Shown piece after piece: positions 22,371-34,439 of a stretch of DNA of 64,000 bases; position 1 is the first letter of the stretch, and the number at the start of each line of letters is the position of its first letter. The DNA lies in NCBI GenBank assembly GCA_903632075.3, contig CAHIKZ030002625.1:124001-188000 (forward strand). The letters run 5' to 3'. The translations under genes and the position numbers were made by a program. The notes under the pieces are model-generated. The model did not search any database and had not been told where the DNA came from. It saw nothing but the letters and a program-made list of their open reading frames with translations. Origin of the DNA: Acanthosepion pharaonis (Eukaryota > Mollusca > Cephalopoda > Sepiida > Sepiidae).

Positions 22371-22955
22371 TTGTCAGAATCTATATTCCATATTTATAAG
22401 TCTACCATTCATCCATGTTTTGAATATTGCTGCCACATCTTGCCTGGTGCTTCTATTATATATTTAAAGATTCTTGATAAAATCCAAAGAAGAATCTGCA
22501 ATGTTATTGGTCCTGATTTGGTATCTCAGCTTCAGTCACTTTCCCACTTTTGTAATGTATCTTCCTTGTACCTTTTCTATAAATACTTTCATGGTAATTG
22601 TTCTGATGAACTTCCATCGAGGTTACCTAGACTTTATGAATTTAAGCCCAGGGCTAAATTGGTGGCACGATCTCATCATTTTATAGTTTAAATGGCTAGA
22701 TGTAACAGTAAGTTCTATGCTAATAGTTTCTTCTCTCACACTTGCTGGTGGAATTCTTTTCCTACATTTCACTTTCCAGTCAACTATGATCTTCAAAAAC
22801 TTCACTGCAATGTCAATTGTTATCTTCCATCTTCTTAATTCCTGTTCTTTTATTGTTTACTCTCCTTAAATTTTTCCTCATATTCTCTTACTCAGTAGCA
22901 CTTTGCATCTTAGTGGCTTTATTTGTCTCACTTAGGGTGAAATGATTAAAAAAAA
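22371..22955 (+). pseudogene. Jockey-like LINE, C-terminal ORF2 fragment
   Basis: The open frame to 22691 reads IYKSTIHPCFEYCCHILPGA, then LDKIQRRICNVIG and SSLYLFYKYFHGNCSDEL, the region C-terminal to the RT in Jockey-like elements. Beyond 22691 the match continues in other frames (FYANSFFSHTCWWNS). It ends in the family 3' terminus (TTAGGGTGAAATGATTAAAA). It is a 5'-truncated copy; the catalytic core is absent. Confidence 0.7.
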
Positions 22956-22972
22956 ATCATACATACATACAA

Positions 22973-23057
22973 ATATAGTATTGTGTATTAACACAATACT
23001 ATATAAATATAAAAACTAATAAACTATATATGCCCAACAAGCATATATAGTTTATTA
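22973..23057. repeat. Two adjacent perfect hairpins
   Basis: Hairpin 1: 14-bp arms 22973-22986 and 22991-23004 with loop ATTA. Hairpin 2: 17-bp arms 23017-23033 and 23041-23057 with loop CCAACAA. Both lie between two LINE fragments. Confidence 0.9.
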
Positions 23058-23129
23058 AATATGAGGTTCAGGTAGCGTTGAGACACATTATTTTGGGATC
23101 TGGGTACATATTGATCAGTGTATGGGATT

Positions 23130-23590
23130 ATTTACAATAAACTTCTATGTATCCCTTCTGGATATGGTTGATTATGGCTCTCCACAATTTACTATCCCTT
23201 GTATATTTTAGTAACACTTGTTTTTTTGCTATTTCTACCACCTCCACTGTCTTCTACCATCTAGTCGTACAAACAGCTCAAGTAGGTGGCCTACTGCATT
23301 TGATATACTATGAGTGTCAAATTCTTCAAGCCCTCCTTCCTCATTTAAATTTTAGCTCTTTCTGAGTATAAGTATCCTTTACGTTTCCTTTTTGCTTAGG
23401 GCTTCTTCATTACTTACAGATTCTGTCCATGGTATTTGCAGCATCCTTCTGTAGAACCACATTTCTGTTGCTTCCATTCTCCTATTCACTGCTATATAGA
23501 ATCATTGATACTCAATAGCAGTTTAGCACTCTTTGGTTTGTTTCTAACAAAATTTTCCTGTTTCTTAGTACTTTGCTTTTGGAATGCATC
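23130..23590 (+). repeat. Unclassified repeat shared with 51170-51340
   Basis: GATATGG(T/A)TGAT...TGGCTCTC(C/T)ACAA near 23160 and the block after it parallel 51185-51300. GAGTGTCAAATTCTTCAAGC near 23311 parallels 51793. Short frames inside show no domain. Confidence 0.5.
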
Positions 23591-23599
23591 TTTTAAAGA

Positions 23600-23905
23600 A
23601 GTATCTGCAATGTTATTGGTCCTGACCTGACATCTTGGATTCAATCACTTTTCAGCCACCATAACATAACTTCCCTGTGCCTTTTCTATAATAATACCAA
23701 TAGTGATTTCATCTTTAGCACCTTGGCTTTAAAAATGTAAATGCAACATCAATCACTATCTTCTGTCTCTTTGAATCCTGTTCTTTTTATTGTCCTTTCT
23801 CCTCGCCAGTAACATTTTTCTCAGTTTCCTTCACTTTTGGTAACCACTTACATCTTAGTGTATTTATCTCTTTGTTTGGGATGAAATGATTAAAAAAAGA
23901 AAAAA
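23600..23905 (+). pseudogene. Jockey-like LINE 3' fragment
   Basis: TCTGCAATGTTATTGGTCCT and the following text match 22495-22530. The copy ends in TTTGGGATGAAATGATTAAA. It has an internal deletion compared with the 22371 copy, and no open frame remains. Confidence 0.6.
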
Positions 23906-24329
23906 AAAAATTTCACTGTGTCATATTTTAGTGTCACATTTTTCATATAGGATCAAAGATAATACCAGTTTATATTGGCTGTATGTATAATCTTGAACAA
24001 ATTGAAACACATTCAGCATGTTTCAATTTTATTTTCCATCTGCATATTTTAGATCTGATAGTGCAATTCAAGAAATCAATATGACAAGATATTTATATTC
24101 CAATCACATCACTTGAATCCAATTTTCATAATCTAAGCTGCCTAACAGACAATAAGGAGATTTAATTTGAGAAAAGTTTTTGACCTCCTCCCAGCTTAAC
24201 CACTCCATTTATTAATGCTGCAGTTTCTGACCATTTAAATAATTTTCCAACTCCCCTTTTATCAAAGTCTATTATCACAGACTATTAAGCCCGCCCCAAC
24301 TATTAAGAATGCACAAAATTATTTTATTA

Positions 24330-24965
24330 TGATACAGACAATAATGTTCTTCAAGAAATAATTTCCCTCAGTTCAGATATTAATATATCAATGGAAAATT
24401 GCTTTCATTGTATGTAGATCAGCAAAAGATACTTTCAAATGCAATAAAGTTTATTGTCTAGATCTTTTACAAGGGCTCCAATCAGGTTGCACGGTTCTTC
24501 CAGCTTCTGTCAAGCATCAATTGCCCTTTCTTTGTCATGGTTGTACTTGACCTCCTTGCTAACTATATGCCTGATGGTTGACTCTGTTACCTTGAGCTGC
24601 TTGGCAATAGCCTTTGATGATTTTTTGGGGTCTTGGTTTATAATATCCTGGACCTGCTGGACCAGCTCTGCTGTCCTTATGTTGTCTGAATGCTTAGAAT
24701 GTTTTTTTTGCTTGGGAACAGGTGACGCATCTTCGCCAGAGGCGTCCAGCTCATTTCTGACCTTGAGCACAAAGGATCTGGTCACTTTCAAGAAGCTGGC
24801 TATCTCTGAATCACTGCGGTTGGCAGCTAGTGCTATGATCACAGCATGCCTTTTCATCTCTTGTGTCAGATTGGAGGCTTCCATGTTAATAGCCTTGATA
24901 TATCTGAAAGAAAAAATGAGAATGCTGAAATTTATTGCATGACACATGACATTATTTTAGGTTAG
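24330..24965 (-). mobile_element. Internally deleted mariner-like element, copy 1
   Basis: This is the repeat around the frame described separately (24510-24884). On the minus strand it runs from TTTTTTCTTTCAG (acceptor-like, ending at 24904) through the HTH coding region to DLDNKLYCI and 3' sequence with GCAAAAGATACT. The 3' part is shared with the copies at 48500 and 51870. The central catalytic region of a mariner transposase is absent from all three, so this is one amplified deletion derivative. Confidence 0.6.
24510..24884 (-). CDS. Mariner transposase N-terminal DNA-binding domain (no catalytic domain)
   Basis: The frame starts MEASNLTQEMK at 24884 and runs 124 residues. Residues ~1-60 form a helix-turn-helix (AANRSDSEIASFLKVTRSFV). 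Residues ~65-115 form a second (IRTAELVQQVQDI, then AIAKQLKVTESTIRHIV). This paired HTH is typical of Tc1/mariner transposases, where it binds the terminal repeats. After DKERAIDA a TGA ends the frame. Past it the element's C-terminus (QKLEEPCNLI...DLDNKLYCI) continues in frame. The DDE/D domain is missing, so it cannot catalyse transposition. It could at most bind DNA. Confidence 0.6.
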   Translation of the reverse strand: MEASNLTQEMKRHAVIIALAANRSDSEIASFLKVTRSFVLKVRNELDASGEDASPVPKQKKHSKHSDNIRTAELVQQVQDIINQDPKKSSKAIAKQLKVTESTIRHIVSKEVKYNHDKERAIDA

Positions 24966-24989
24966 GCCTGCAGAATTAAAAAATGTAAC

Positions 24990-25640
24990 AGACCTCAAAT
25001 GAAGCCATGTTCCTACAATACTAGTCAGTTACCAAATTTATTCTGGTGAAAAACTCCTTACAGGCCACACTGAGTAGTCTCATTGGCCACATTTTGTGAA
25101 GGCCTGCTTTTGGTTGTCTTCCATTTCTGACCTGCTAAAATTATATTTTCAGTTACTTTCAAGATTTATTAAATTTACGTACACATTTTTAGGAAAATAT
25201 GTAAGGCAGAGAAGCATCTGGGTGGTATATTTAATTCAAAATTTATTTTTAATGCCCATACATATACATTTCTCTAGCAAAAGTATGAAATGGTTGTTAC
25301 AAATTATCATATCTAGAACTGCAGTCAGTTATGGTCACAGAAATTGTAAGATTATCCTGGACATTGAATGTGCACCCAAGAAAATTTACAAGTCATATTG
25401 CAGAAATAGAGAAATTGAACTATAAGAAGAGATTGAAAAAAACTGGGCATCATAACACTTTTAGAATGTAGAATGCATGGTAACCTTATTAAAACATTGA
25501 AAATTTTAATCAGAGACAACTACTGACAAAATTTTTTTTGAATATCAAAAAGAACAAAAAATATCTAATCAACAATCCTTATAAACTTAAATATTTTTTT
25601 TTTACAGAAAGAGTATTATTTTCTGTTTGAATTCCTGAGA
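24990..25640. other. No recognisable feature
   Basis: The plus-strand frame 25096-25425 shows no known domain. The rest is AT-rich. 25250-25410 has weak coding-like text (IISRTAVSYGH) that I cannot place. Confidence 0.4.
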
Positions 25641-25644
25641 TGAG

Positions 25645-25990
25645 GAGTTTCATTATTTACATGCAGACTGTTGTACTCATCTTTGTTGTTGTTGTTATCA
25701 TGTTTTGTTGTGCCCTCCAACCTTCATCAGGTGTGTATCATTCCAGTTAATCTACATTCCAAAATAAACCCTTTATTTAATCTACAGAGGTAGACTGTTC
25801 TTGTTTCACTGCCCATGTCTAGGAATTTATCATCTAGTTCTTATGTTTAGCACTGCTCAGTTAATTCTCACTCTGTTACCACTGAGTTCAAGTACAGATG
25901 ACTTAGAACAGAGATTGAACTAAAATTCATGAACCAATGCTTTAATTTACTAGACTATTGTCCCCTAGGGCAATTCTCTGTGGAGAACTT
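25645..25990 (-). repeat. tRNA-derived SINE, minus orientation
   Basis: Inverted tail CATTATTTACATGCAGAC, CCCTTTATTTAATCTACAG and head (GACAATAGTCTAGTAAATTA on the minus strand) match the family near 51363 and 31330. Confidence 0.6.
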
Positions 25991-26342
25991 GGAGCCTTAA
26001 ATCTAATCTGCCTGCTGATTAGTGCCACTATTTGTTATTGGAATAAGCTGCCAGAGTAAAAAGTGTAGTAAATGTACATAGTTTTAAAACAAATCTTGAT
26101 GGATTCCATGTGAATGGCATGAAAGATAGCTCGTGTGGGTAATATTAGGAGCCATCAAAGGAAATTCACAAAAGAGTATAAAAACAAATTTTCAATGATC
26201 TTCAGTATTTTTCAAGATTTTTTAAAAAATTTTTCAATTGTTGAATAGGTATTTTTAAGGTGTATAATTGAAAGCCATTGATCCTTTTTTAGTAATTCAG
26301 ATATTTTCATTTCACAATTTTCACTTTTATATTTGTATTCCT

Positions 26343-26427
26343 CATATAGCCATATCACATCAAAACACCAGCTCCTGTATGATCACTGAAGTCAAGCAAC
26401 ATTAAGCTTGATCAGTGCCTAGATGGG
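26343..26427 (+). repeat. 5S rRNA-derived SINE head, truncated
   Basis: ATAGCCATATCACATC...CACCAGCTCCTGTATGATCACTGAAGTCAAGCAACATTAAGC follows 5S rRNA closely, up to TAGATGGGCGA. It stops abruptly at the left edge of the Gypsy relic, with no tRNA-like part. Confidence 0.7.
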
Positions 26428-26802
26428 CGAGGAAAGTTTGTTATTCAATACTTATTGGAAGTGTATGGATCTGATGAAAAAAGAAGATAAAGATTTTATC
26501 ACATATGCTGGAATCATTAACAAGGATTGTGAAAGATCCAAATTAAATAATCACACTCTGGATATGTTTAAAGGGTTAATTTTCATTCAAGGGTTGGCAG
26601 CAAAAAAAAAAAAAAAAAGACACAGAAATACATGCTAGAATTCAGAGAATCAAAGAAAACAGAATCAAAAACTAACACTGCAAGAAATATCAGATGAATA
26701 TCAGAGAATCTTCAATCTGAGACATGATATACAAAAAAAAAATTAAGAAAAAGAATGCATATACATACAAGCTAAAGAAAAATGTGGAAAAAGAAAAATT
26801 AA

Positions 26803-26963
26803 TCTGTTTCAGATGTGGAAGGTTACATATCAGAGGCGACTGTCCCTTTAAGAATTCCAAGTGCTACAATTGTGGAAAAATAGGACATAAAAAGTCACAC
26901 TGTAAAACTAAATCAAGGAAACGTTCTCACAGAAAAAATTTTATACACAGCGTTGGTACATAA
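26803..26963 (+). pseudogene. Gag nucleocapsid zinc knuckles of the Gypsy relic
   Basis: Two CX2CX4HX4C-type knuckles with basic flanks (KSRKRSHRK) bind RNA in intact elements. They are part of an 80-residue open frame that ends just before the protease region. Confidence 0.75.
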
Positions 26964-27560
26964 AAAAATAATTACGGAAAACCACAGAAAATTTGTGTAT
27001 GTAAAAATTAATAACGTGGATGCAAAAATGCAACTAAACACTGGTAGTAATATTACAATAATTAACAAAGACACATGGAAAGCAAATAGAAAACCTACAT
27101 TAAAAAGAACTTCGAAAATCACACGTGGCATGTTGGGTAATAAATTATTTTTTATTGGTGAAATGATTTGTAATGTTCCATATTGTAACAAGTGTATAAA
27201 AGCTAAGGCTTATGTGTTAAAAATACTACAAACTTATTTGGTATTGACAAGATGGAATTATTTGAGATGTAGGATTTACATATAAATATTTATTGCAAAA
27301 ATGTAAATGGACAAATTACCAGTTTTAAAAAAAAATGTGAAAATTTAAAGGAGGAATTGAAAAAATGTTTTCCAGATGTTCTGTCGGATGAGTTGTGTTG
27401 GTGTTCCAACATCAAAGCAAAATTTCAAGTGAAAAAAAGAGTCGACACCAGTGTTTAAACTGAAACAGTGTACTGTTTGCAGCATTGGATCGGGAATTAG
27501 ACAGACTTGAAAAAATAGGTGCAATTGAGAAGATTGACTATTCAAAATGGGTAGTAATTA

Positions 27561-27618
27561 AAGTTTATGTAAAAAGAAAAAATTTTTTTTTTTTTCTTTT
27601 TTTTCTTTACATAAACTT
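27561..27618. repeat. Inverted duplication inside the Gypsy RT
   Basis: AAGTTTATGTAAAAAGAAAA (27561-27580) is followed, after a T-rich spacer, by its near-exact inverse ending TTTACATAAACTT at 27618. The left arm is native coding sequence (KVYVKRK), so the right arm is an inverted copy of it that breaks the frame. Confidence 0.7.
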
Positions 27619-29834
27619 GTGCTTATGATAAACATTATAAATGTGCTTGTGCTGATTTTTCGACAGGGTTAAACAAATGTTTAGAATCCCATAACTACCC
27701 ATTACCATGTCCACAGGAAATTTTTGAGAATTAAAATGGTGGAAAAATTTTTTGAAGCTGGATTTTTCTGAAGTGATTTGGCAAAACAGGTTGAAGAAGA
27801 ATGTTTAGAGTTAATAACTATAAATAGACACAGGAGATTGTATAAGTTCAACAGATTTCCTTTTGGAATAAAAGTGGCTCCAGCTATATTTCAATAACCT
27901 ATGGATACTATGCTTGCAGATTGTGATTTTGCATTTGCTTATCTGGATGATACATTAATTAAAAAAGTATCTAAAGAACAACATATCGGGCATGTGAAAA
28001 GAGTTTTTGAAAAAATACTAGAATATGGGTTCAAACTCAGTAAGGAAAAGTGCAAATTGTTGTTTTTACCTAAAATCAAGTACCTAGGACAAATCATTGA
28101 CAAAAATATTTGTCAACCAGATCCATCAAAGTGCAATTAAGAATATGCCTCCTCCAACAAATGTTACTAGGTTATAAGCTCTTCTAGGATTAGTAAACTA
28201 TTATCAAATCTATATATCTAATATGCATAATTTGAGAGATTCACTGAACAATTTACTTAAAAAGACATAAAGTGAAACTGGATTGATAAATGTCGGAAAC
28301 CATTTGAAGAAATCAAAATACTAGCATCAGACTTATCATTAACATATTATGATCCAAAAGCAGAAATTGATTGGCTTCAGATGCTAGTGACTATGGTATA
28401 GGAGTGGTCATTCTACATAAATGATGACAGTAACATGAAAGCCATTGCATATGCTTTGCATTTGCTATTACTGACAGAAAAAAAATACAACCAGATCAAA
28501 AGAGAGGCATTAGCAATAATATTTGCAGTGAAAAAATTTCACAAATTTATATACCAAAGAAGTATTATCTATTTATGGTTCAAAAAAAACAAAAAAGAAA
28601 AAAATGGAATTCCTATGCATACAGCAATTTGATTAGAATGCACTACAGTACCATCTGATTAAATTAAAATTTCAGGATGGAATACCAACTGCCTAAAACA
28701 TTAAGACATGCTGATGGCTTATCAAGATTAATACCAAAAAATACTTAACCTTTTGAGGACACTGTTATTGCAGCATTAAAAAGTGAAATAGAAATTAAAA
28801 ATATATTATGCAATGTAGTATGCAGTTACTCTGGAAGAAATAAAAGTAAAAGCAGAACAAGACATGTTTATTTTGAAAATAAAAAAATGACTAAAAGAAA
28901 GTAAGAAAGATAGATGATTTTTAGAACACAATCCAGACTTGAACGTTTACTCGATACGTGACAGAGTATTGATGTTTACACAAAGAGTAGTAATACTCAT
29001 CATATTACAAAAGTGGATATTAAATGAATTTCATAGTGGACATCTGGGAATTTCAAGGATGAAATCTCTTATGAGAAGCTATGTATATTGGACCAAAATT
29101 GATCAAGACATGGAAAACTTAGTAGAAGCCTACCACAAAATAACAACCTTGGCTAAAGACTGATACTCCGTGGTCAAGATAGCACAGGTCCAATAAACAG
29201 ATCACATTATAACTTTATTAAGCAGCCTGAAATTTGTAAGTGCAAAAAACAAATTCCACAGTTACAGTGAATTTTTTACACAAACTGCAAGATATGTCAT
29301 TCTAAATGCTATAGTATCGGATAACAGTACACAATTCACTGCTTACAAATTTAAAGAATTTTGTAAAATGTTCTTGAGTAACCATGTTACAACGCCGCTG
29401 TCAACCTGACAAGCTAAACAGTTTGTGGGTACTTTTAAGAGAGCTTTTAAAAAACAAGTAATGAAAAAGTGAGAAAAGAAAATTCTTGAGAGTATTCCCA
29501 GATAAGGCTGAATCTCAATACACCAGCAGGCATGTCACCAACAGAATTTATGTTCACAAGAAAAATTAAATTTGTGCTTGACAAGTTGTTATCAGATCAA
29601 AGAAGAATATCAGATGATAACAAAACGAACACGAAATATTTAAAAATTGGTGAAAAAGTATTTTTCAGAGGATATAAAAATGGAAAAGAAATGTGGGAAG
29701 ATGGTCACAAATTGGAAAAATGATATATATGGTGAAAGGAAAAAAATGAAACACAAAAGACATTGGAATCAGTTAAAGAAAAGGTTTACTGAAGAAAGGC
29801 CCACAAGAAAGGAAGAAGCTATGCAAGTACTGTA

Positions 29835-30100
29835 TATTTTTGACATACCATATATATTGTTTAAAATTTGCTATATTTATGGGAGGAGTGCTGAAAATCA
29901 GAGTTAAAGCATATATAAATATAAGCAGTGTGGACAGAGAAATCAACATGGGATCATGACTGGCATTTTCATGACTTAAACAATCATTAGGCCATATAGT
30001 ACTCTTCATTGTGTGTGTATAGGTCACTGGAGGTGAAAGAGGGAAAGGGGAAAAACAGTTTGAGCCAGGTTTTTGTTTAGGACTAATATTTTTAGGCTGT
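29835..30100 (+). repeat. Probable 3' LTR of the Gypsy relic
   Basis: It follows the integrase remnant directly and shares its start with the fragment at 11655-11830. The downstream limit is uncertain. No matching 5' LTR is recognisable upstream of 26430. Confidence 0.4.
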
Positions 30101-30189
30101 TTATAGTTCTGACCTTGAGTTAGTTTTATTTTGTTATATTTCATCTTATTTATTTATTTTTGACATATTTATTTTTCATTTATAAAGTT

Positions 30190-30930
30190 TGACATTTCCT
30201 TTTTAAAGAAATTTTGACAAAGATGTATTTTCATGCCTGCAAAATAAAAAAAAAAAAAAAAAAAACGGTATGTCAAAAGTATGGTTTTTATCATGGTACC
30301 ACTTTTATTTTATCTACCTTCACTTTTTGGCAATACTTGTTTTAAAAAAAGATAATTAGAATTTTAATAAACCTCAAACATATGAAAGTGAATTTATACA
30401 TTTTCTTTGTTATTGAGAATTTACAGCAAAAATAATAAACACTATGTAGTTATTACATTGTTAATGGAATGGTTAGCAAAGCATTGGCTAATTACCAATT
30501 GATTCAAACTTTATAAAATGGTAAATAATATGGATTTCTTTATAGTTGGTTCACATATTTTAATAATTTAGTAAATGTTTATAAATTTGTAAATAAAAAA
30601 TTGTTTTTATATTAATTTATAAATTGGTAAATAAATGATAAATATTGCATTAATCTTAATAAAATTGTATTAGTTTTTAGAATGTTATAAATATAAAATT
30701 ATTCTTATAAATAAACAATCTAATAAATAGTGTTTAATATTTTTGTTGTAAATTCTCAAAAACAAAAAAGTGTATAAATTCACTTTCATCATATATTTAT
30801 GTTTTACTGAAAATCAGCACTTTTTAAAACAAACATTTGCTGAGTAGTTAAAATATAAGCAGTGTCATGGAATAAACCATCCTTTTGGTACTCCATTTTT
30901 TTGCAGGCATGAAAGTCCATGTTTGCTAAA
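30190..30930. mobile_element. Foldback (long-TIR) MITE, about 0.73 kb
   Basis: The left arm (about 30200-30440) and right arm (about 30740-30930) are inverted copies. CATGCCTGCAAAA at 30232 pairs with TTTTGCAGGCATG at 30900. The GAAAGTGAATTTATACA(T/C)TTT block near 30385 pairs with AAATTCACTTTCATCATA near 30776. The centre has no coding sequence. Relatives lie at 16690, 33240 and 62520. Confidence 0.65.
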
Positions 30931-31329
30931 ATTTCACTAGTTTGAGGTTATCAGTTATTGGTTGTTTAATCATTTGAATTGTGATGCGGTTGTAGGAATT
31001 TGTTTTTGTGCCTGCATTTTGGAAATAAGTCTGATCTTTTGTTTATGAATTTACATTGTTCTGAATAAGCCATTATGACTATTTTCTCCTCAAGGCAAAG
31101 TTTGCATCATTTTGAGTTGTAGCTTTTATTTTTGGTGTTCATTGCTTTGTGTTTTTGAGGTCTCATGTGTGTTTAGAATGTTGTGCTATTTACATGCTGT
31201 TGTTAAATGAGGTCTTGTGCTGTTTATATATTTGTTGTTAAACAAAGTTTTATATATATGGTTCCAAATATATTCTAAGTTCTCTTTGAATTTTACAGTA
31301 GCTTGCTATTTGAAGCATCATCCTCATCT

Positions 31330-31750
31330 TGGTTGTTAAACTAACAATATTACTCAGTAATTCTGAGCCAAACACAATGTTAAATTTACTCATATTAGAT
31401 AGACTGTTCTAATTCTGGTTTCCATTTTTAAAGAATATTTCATCTCAGTTAATAATAAGTTTAATTCAGCATTGTTGGAAAGCAGGTTTGAACTTTTGTA
31501 AATAAAAAAAAATGATGTTCTTGAAAGTTATTATGAATATGTTTTTTTTTCTTCTAGGCAATTTAAAAATGTTAATTTTACAAAAAAATAAAAAATTTAT
31601 TTTTCATATTATTTTCTTATGTTTTATTCTACTGAAACAGTGTGACTTCTCAGCACAACCAGATCCTGGGATTGAACTCACAAAAAAAATCAAGCATTTT
31701 AACCACTGCTTTAATCTACTAGGCCCTTGATCTCTTGGACAATTTGGGTA
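31330..31750 (-). repeat. tRNA-derived SINE, minus orientation, interrupted
   Basis: Minus-strand head (AGTAGATTAAAGCAGTGG, then GTGAGTTCAATCCCAGGATC near 31670) and tail (GAACAGTCTATCTAATATG near 31400) match the family. The body between them carries an AT-rich insertion (31500-31620). Confidence 0.55.
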
Positions 31751-31854
31751 TGTATTTTAGAACATTAAACATAATGTCTGCACCCAAGTGGTTGAATTGT
31801 CCTTTTTAAATCAAAGTATTTATCTTGATACTAAGTTTACTGAGGAGACTGTCA

Positions 31855-32250
31855 GTAACTAAAATGTGTGCTGATTCTTTCAGTCATCTTATCCTCCAGT
31901 ATTGTTTTTTATTTTTTATTCTGACTTCATTCCACAAAAGTTGATGGTTACCATTTTCTCTCTGATGTCTGATTTCAATGACTCTCCTCAGACTAAAGTC
32001 TTTTGATGTTTCTTCACGCTTACTTTAATGGGCAGCTGCTATCTGCTTTGTATTCCTTGCATCAGATTAGAATACACACAATTCTTGGTTATGTTTGCTT
32101 CCCAAGTGAGCTTAGCTTCAAGTGAAAGATTTTTGAAGGATTGAACTCCTTTTGAATGCTGTCCAAATGTTGCATGAACCACAAATCCTCTAACTTTGAT
32201 GTAACGTTTGCAGGGTACTTCTTACCCTTAAAAGGTTTTTAATGTCAAAG
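31855..32250 (-). pseudogene. Penelope-like element GIY-YIG fragment
   Basis: On the minus strand, pieces read TKNCVYS, then VKKHQKTLV, RENGNHQLLWNEVRI and LKESAHIL, in the order of the nuclease domain of Penelope-like elements. The frames are broken repeatedly, and the YIG part is not recognisable. Confidence 0.55.
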
Positions 32251-32259
32251 TTACAACAC

Positions 32260-33235
32260 CTGAAATGTTGTGAGTTTAACAATGAAGATAAATATGCTGG
32301 CTCAAATAGAAAAATATATAAAACCATATTTCTTTTTCTGTTGCATTTATTTAGTTCTATTTGGTGTTAATGCTAATTTTGCCAAAAAAAAACATCTGTT
32401 CTTTAGTGCTTTTTCATAAATGTTTTTGGTTTCATTGAAATTACTCTCAGCAGACAAGTTGTCCCACAATTTGGAGCTGATTGGTTGTGCAATTTATTGA
32501 ATTATTGTTAGTAGATGATTGGAGGAAGTCTGTACATTAAGAGGTTGTTGAGTAGTTGGTACATATCTTTTAGGAGGCTTGGAAATCTAATTCTTTTAGG
32601 GGTTTTTTTTTAATATCGGTTTCAAATCATATTTCTTTGAAAACTTTTAAAAACAAATTCTTATTATGCTACCTACAGCCACATAATGACTCCAAAGATT
32701 GAAAGACTATAACCTAAAACTAATAAAATTACACTAAAAAGCAAATAGCTAACTTTAAAAACAAAAAATGTATCCCAAAACTGATAAATTTAATAAAATC
32801 ACCTACAAATAAATAAAAAATATATAAAAATTAGAAAATATGTCCAATTTAGATAAAGAAGGTATCATAAAAATGCCTTCAAAGTGCCACACATTTTGAT
32901 AGCATTTTTTAATTGTTACCCAGGTATTGTTGCCTGACAAAAAGAAATTATCCCTTGCAACACAGATGACTATTTTAATTCCATTAAGATTGTGTATGTA
33001 TATAAGTTTACATGTGTATATCTTAATCAACTGACAGACCTAATAATATTCCAATAATTTTTTTTTAATTTAAAAAGATCATTTTATTTACTACTAAATA
33101 ATTTATGAAAAGTTTAATAAATCTTATAATTACCTGATTTTTTAGTGCTTAAATACCTTGCTGATTTTGTGCTGAGAAATTAGTGGTGCTATTTTTTCCT
33201 TTCAATTGCACCATTTTTACTTGAAATCACTTTTT
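32260..33235. other. No recognisable feature
   Basis: AT-rich, with short frames only. The minus-strand frame 32803-33030 has no domain. Confidence 0.45.
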
Positions 33236-33239
33236 GTGA

Positions 33240-33760
33240 CCTTTTTTCTTTAAACTAAATCCATGGCAAACATGCCCACAATAAGAGAGAATGTCAAATT
33301 GATGGTTTTGCTTAGGACACCACTTTTTTAACTACCCTCACTCTTTGGTAAGGTTTATTGTTTTAAAAAGTGATTAGAATTGTAATAGAATCTAAACATA
33401 TGGTGAAAGTGAATTTACACATTTTTCTTGAAAATTTATAACAAAAATATTAAACATTATTTATTTATTAGATTGTTTATTTACAAAATTAATTTTGTTT
33501 ATAACATTCTAAAAACTAATACAATTAAAACTTTAAACCAATGCAATGCAATATTTATCATTTACTAATTCATAAAGTAATAAAAACGAAAATAATTTTT
33601 TATTCATAAATTTTATAAACATTAACTAAATTATTAAAATATGTGAACCAACTATAAGGAAATCCTTATTTTTTACCATTTTATAAAGTTTGAATCAATT
33701 GACAATTATCCAATGTTTTGCCAACCATTATTTTATGATTCAGAGTAAATTTTCTGATAC
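33240..33760 (-). repeat. Foldback-MITE family fragment
   Basis: 33330-33730 aligns with the reverse complement of 30440-30850: TTTTAAAAAGTGATTAGAATT, ATTTATTAGATTGTTTATTT, AACATTCTAAAAACTAATAC, and AATATGTGAACCAACTATAA. The outer ends are poorly kept. Confidence 0.55.
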
Positions 33761-33904
33761 CAAAGGTTCACTTTGACCAAAATAGTTTGATCATTTAAAT
33801 TCTCTTTTGATCTGTCCTTACAACTAATATTGTAAGTGCTGCAAGAATTTCTCAAAATTTCATAAAATTAAATGAGTTGGAAGTGATAACATATGTAAAA
33901 TAAA

Positions 33905-34415
33905 TAAATAAATCTGTTTGCCTCGGGGTTCTTGATAGGCTCCAGAAGCGGATATGCAATATGGTTGGCCCTGCCCTGGCGTCTAAAATCTACAGTCACT
34001 TTCTCACAGATGCACCTATTGCCTCCCTCTGTCTGTTCTACAAATACTTTCATGGAAATTGCTCCGAGGAGCTAATTAAGCTGGTTCCCAGACGTCATGA
34101 GTTCAAAGCGCCCTACGAGGCTGGCATCCCGCTCTCACCCCTTCAATGTCGAAACTCCTAAATGTAGCCGTCTCTTCTACTCTAATAGCTTCATGTCTCG
34201 CACCTCTCGCCTGTGGAACTCCCTTCCCTTTCCTGTTTCCTGTGAGCTATAATCTCCAGCTATTCAAGTGTAATGTCAATCGACATCTCCAGTTGCCTTA
34301 ATCTATCTACTACCCTCATCCTTTCTTCTATCACTCCTATCTGATCAATTCTATTTTCTGTAACCCCTTGCGTCCTAGTGGCTTCCCGCCTTGCTTGGGG
34401 TGAAATGCTTAAAAA
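33905..34415 (+). pseudogene. Jockey-like LINE 3' fragment, youngest-looking copy
   Basis: The frame reads VLDRLQKRICNMVGPALASK, then SLCLFYKYFHGNCSEEL and LVPRRHEFKA, and breaks near 34161. It ends TTGCTTGGGGTGAAATGCTT plus a poly(A) run. Its higher GC content and better-kept motifs suggest a more recent insertion than the related tails at 22371, 23600, 47095, 58690 and 63500. Confidence 0.75.
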
Positions 34416-34439
34416 AAAAAAAAAAAAATTAAATAAAAT

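Larger units (their letters stand above)
26430..29740 (+). pseudogene. Ty3/Gypsy retrotransposon relic (gag to integrase)
   Basis: The order gag-PR-RT-RH-IN identifies Ty3/Gypsy. Gag ends in two CCHC knuckles (CFRCGRLHIRGDCPF and CYNCGKIGHKKSHC, 26808-26922). The protease motif is at 27034-27048. The RT runs about 27480-28140 with RFPFGIKVAPAIF and the YLDD box (27940-27951). RNase H text (KREALAIIFAVKKFHKF) is at 28498-28550. The integrase has SGHLGISRMK (29035), VSDNSTQFTAYKFKEF (29320) and a C-terminal piece (29532-29723). Stops and frameshifts separate every part, and the protease reads LNTGS in place of Leu-Asp-Thr-Gly-Ser. It cannot be active. Confidence 0.85.
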
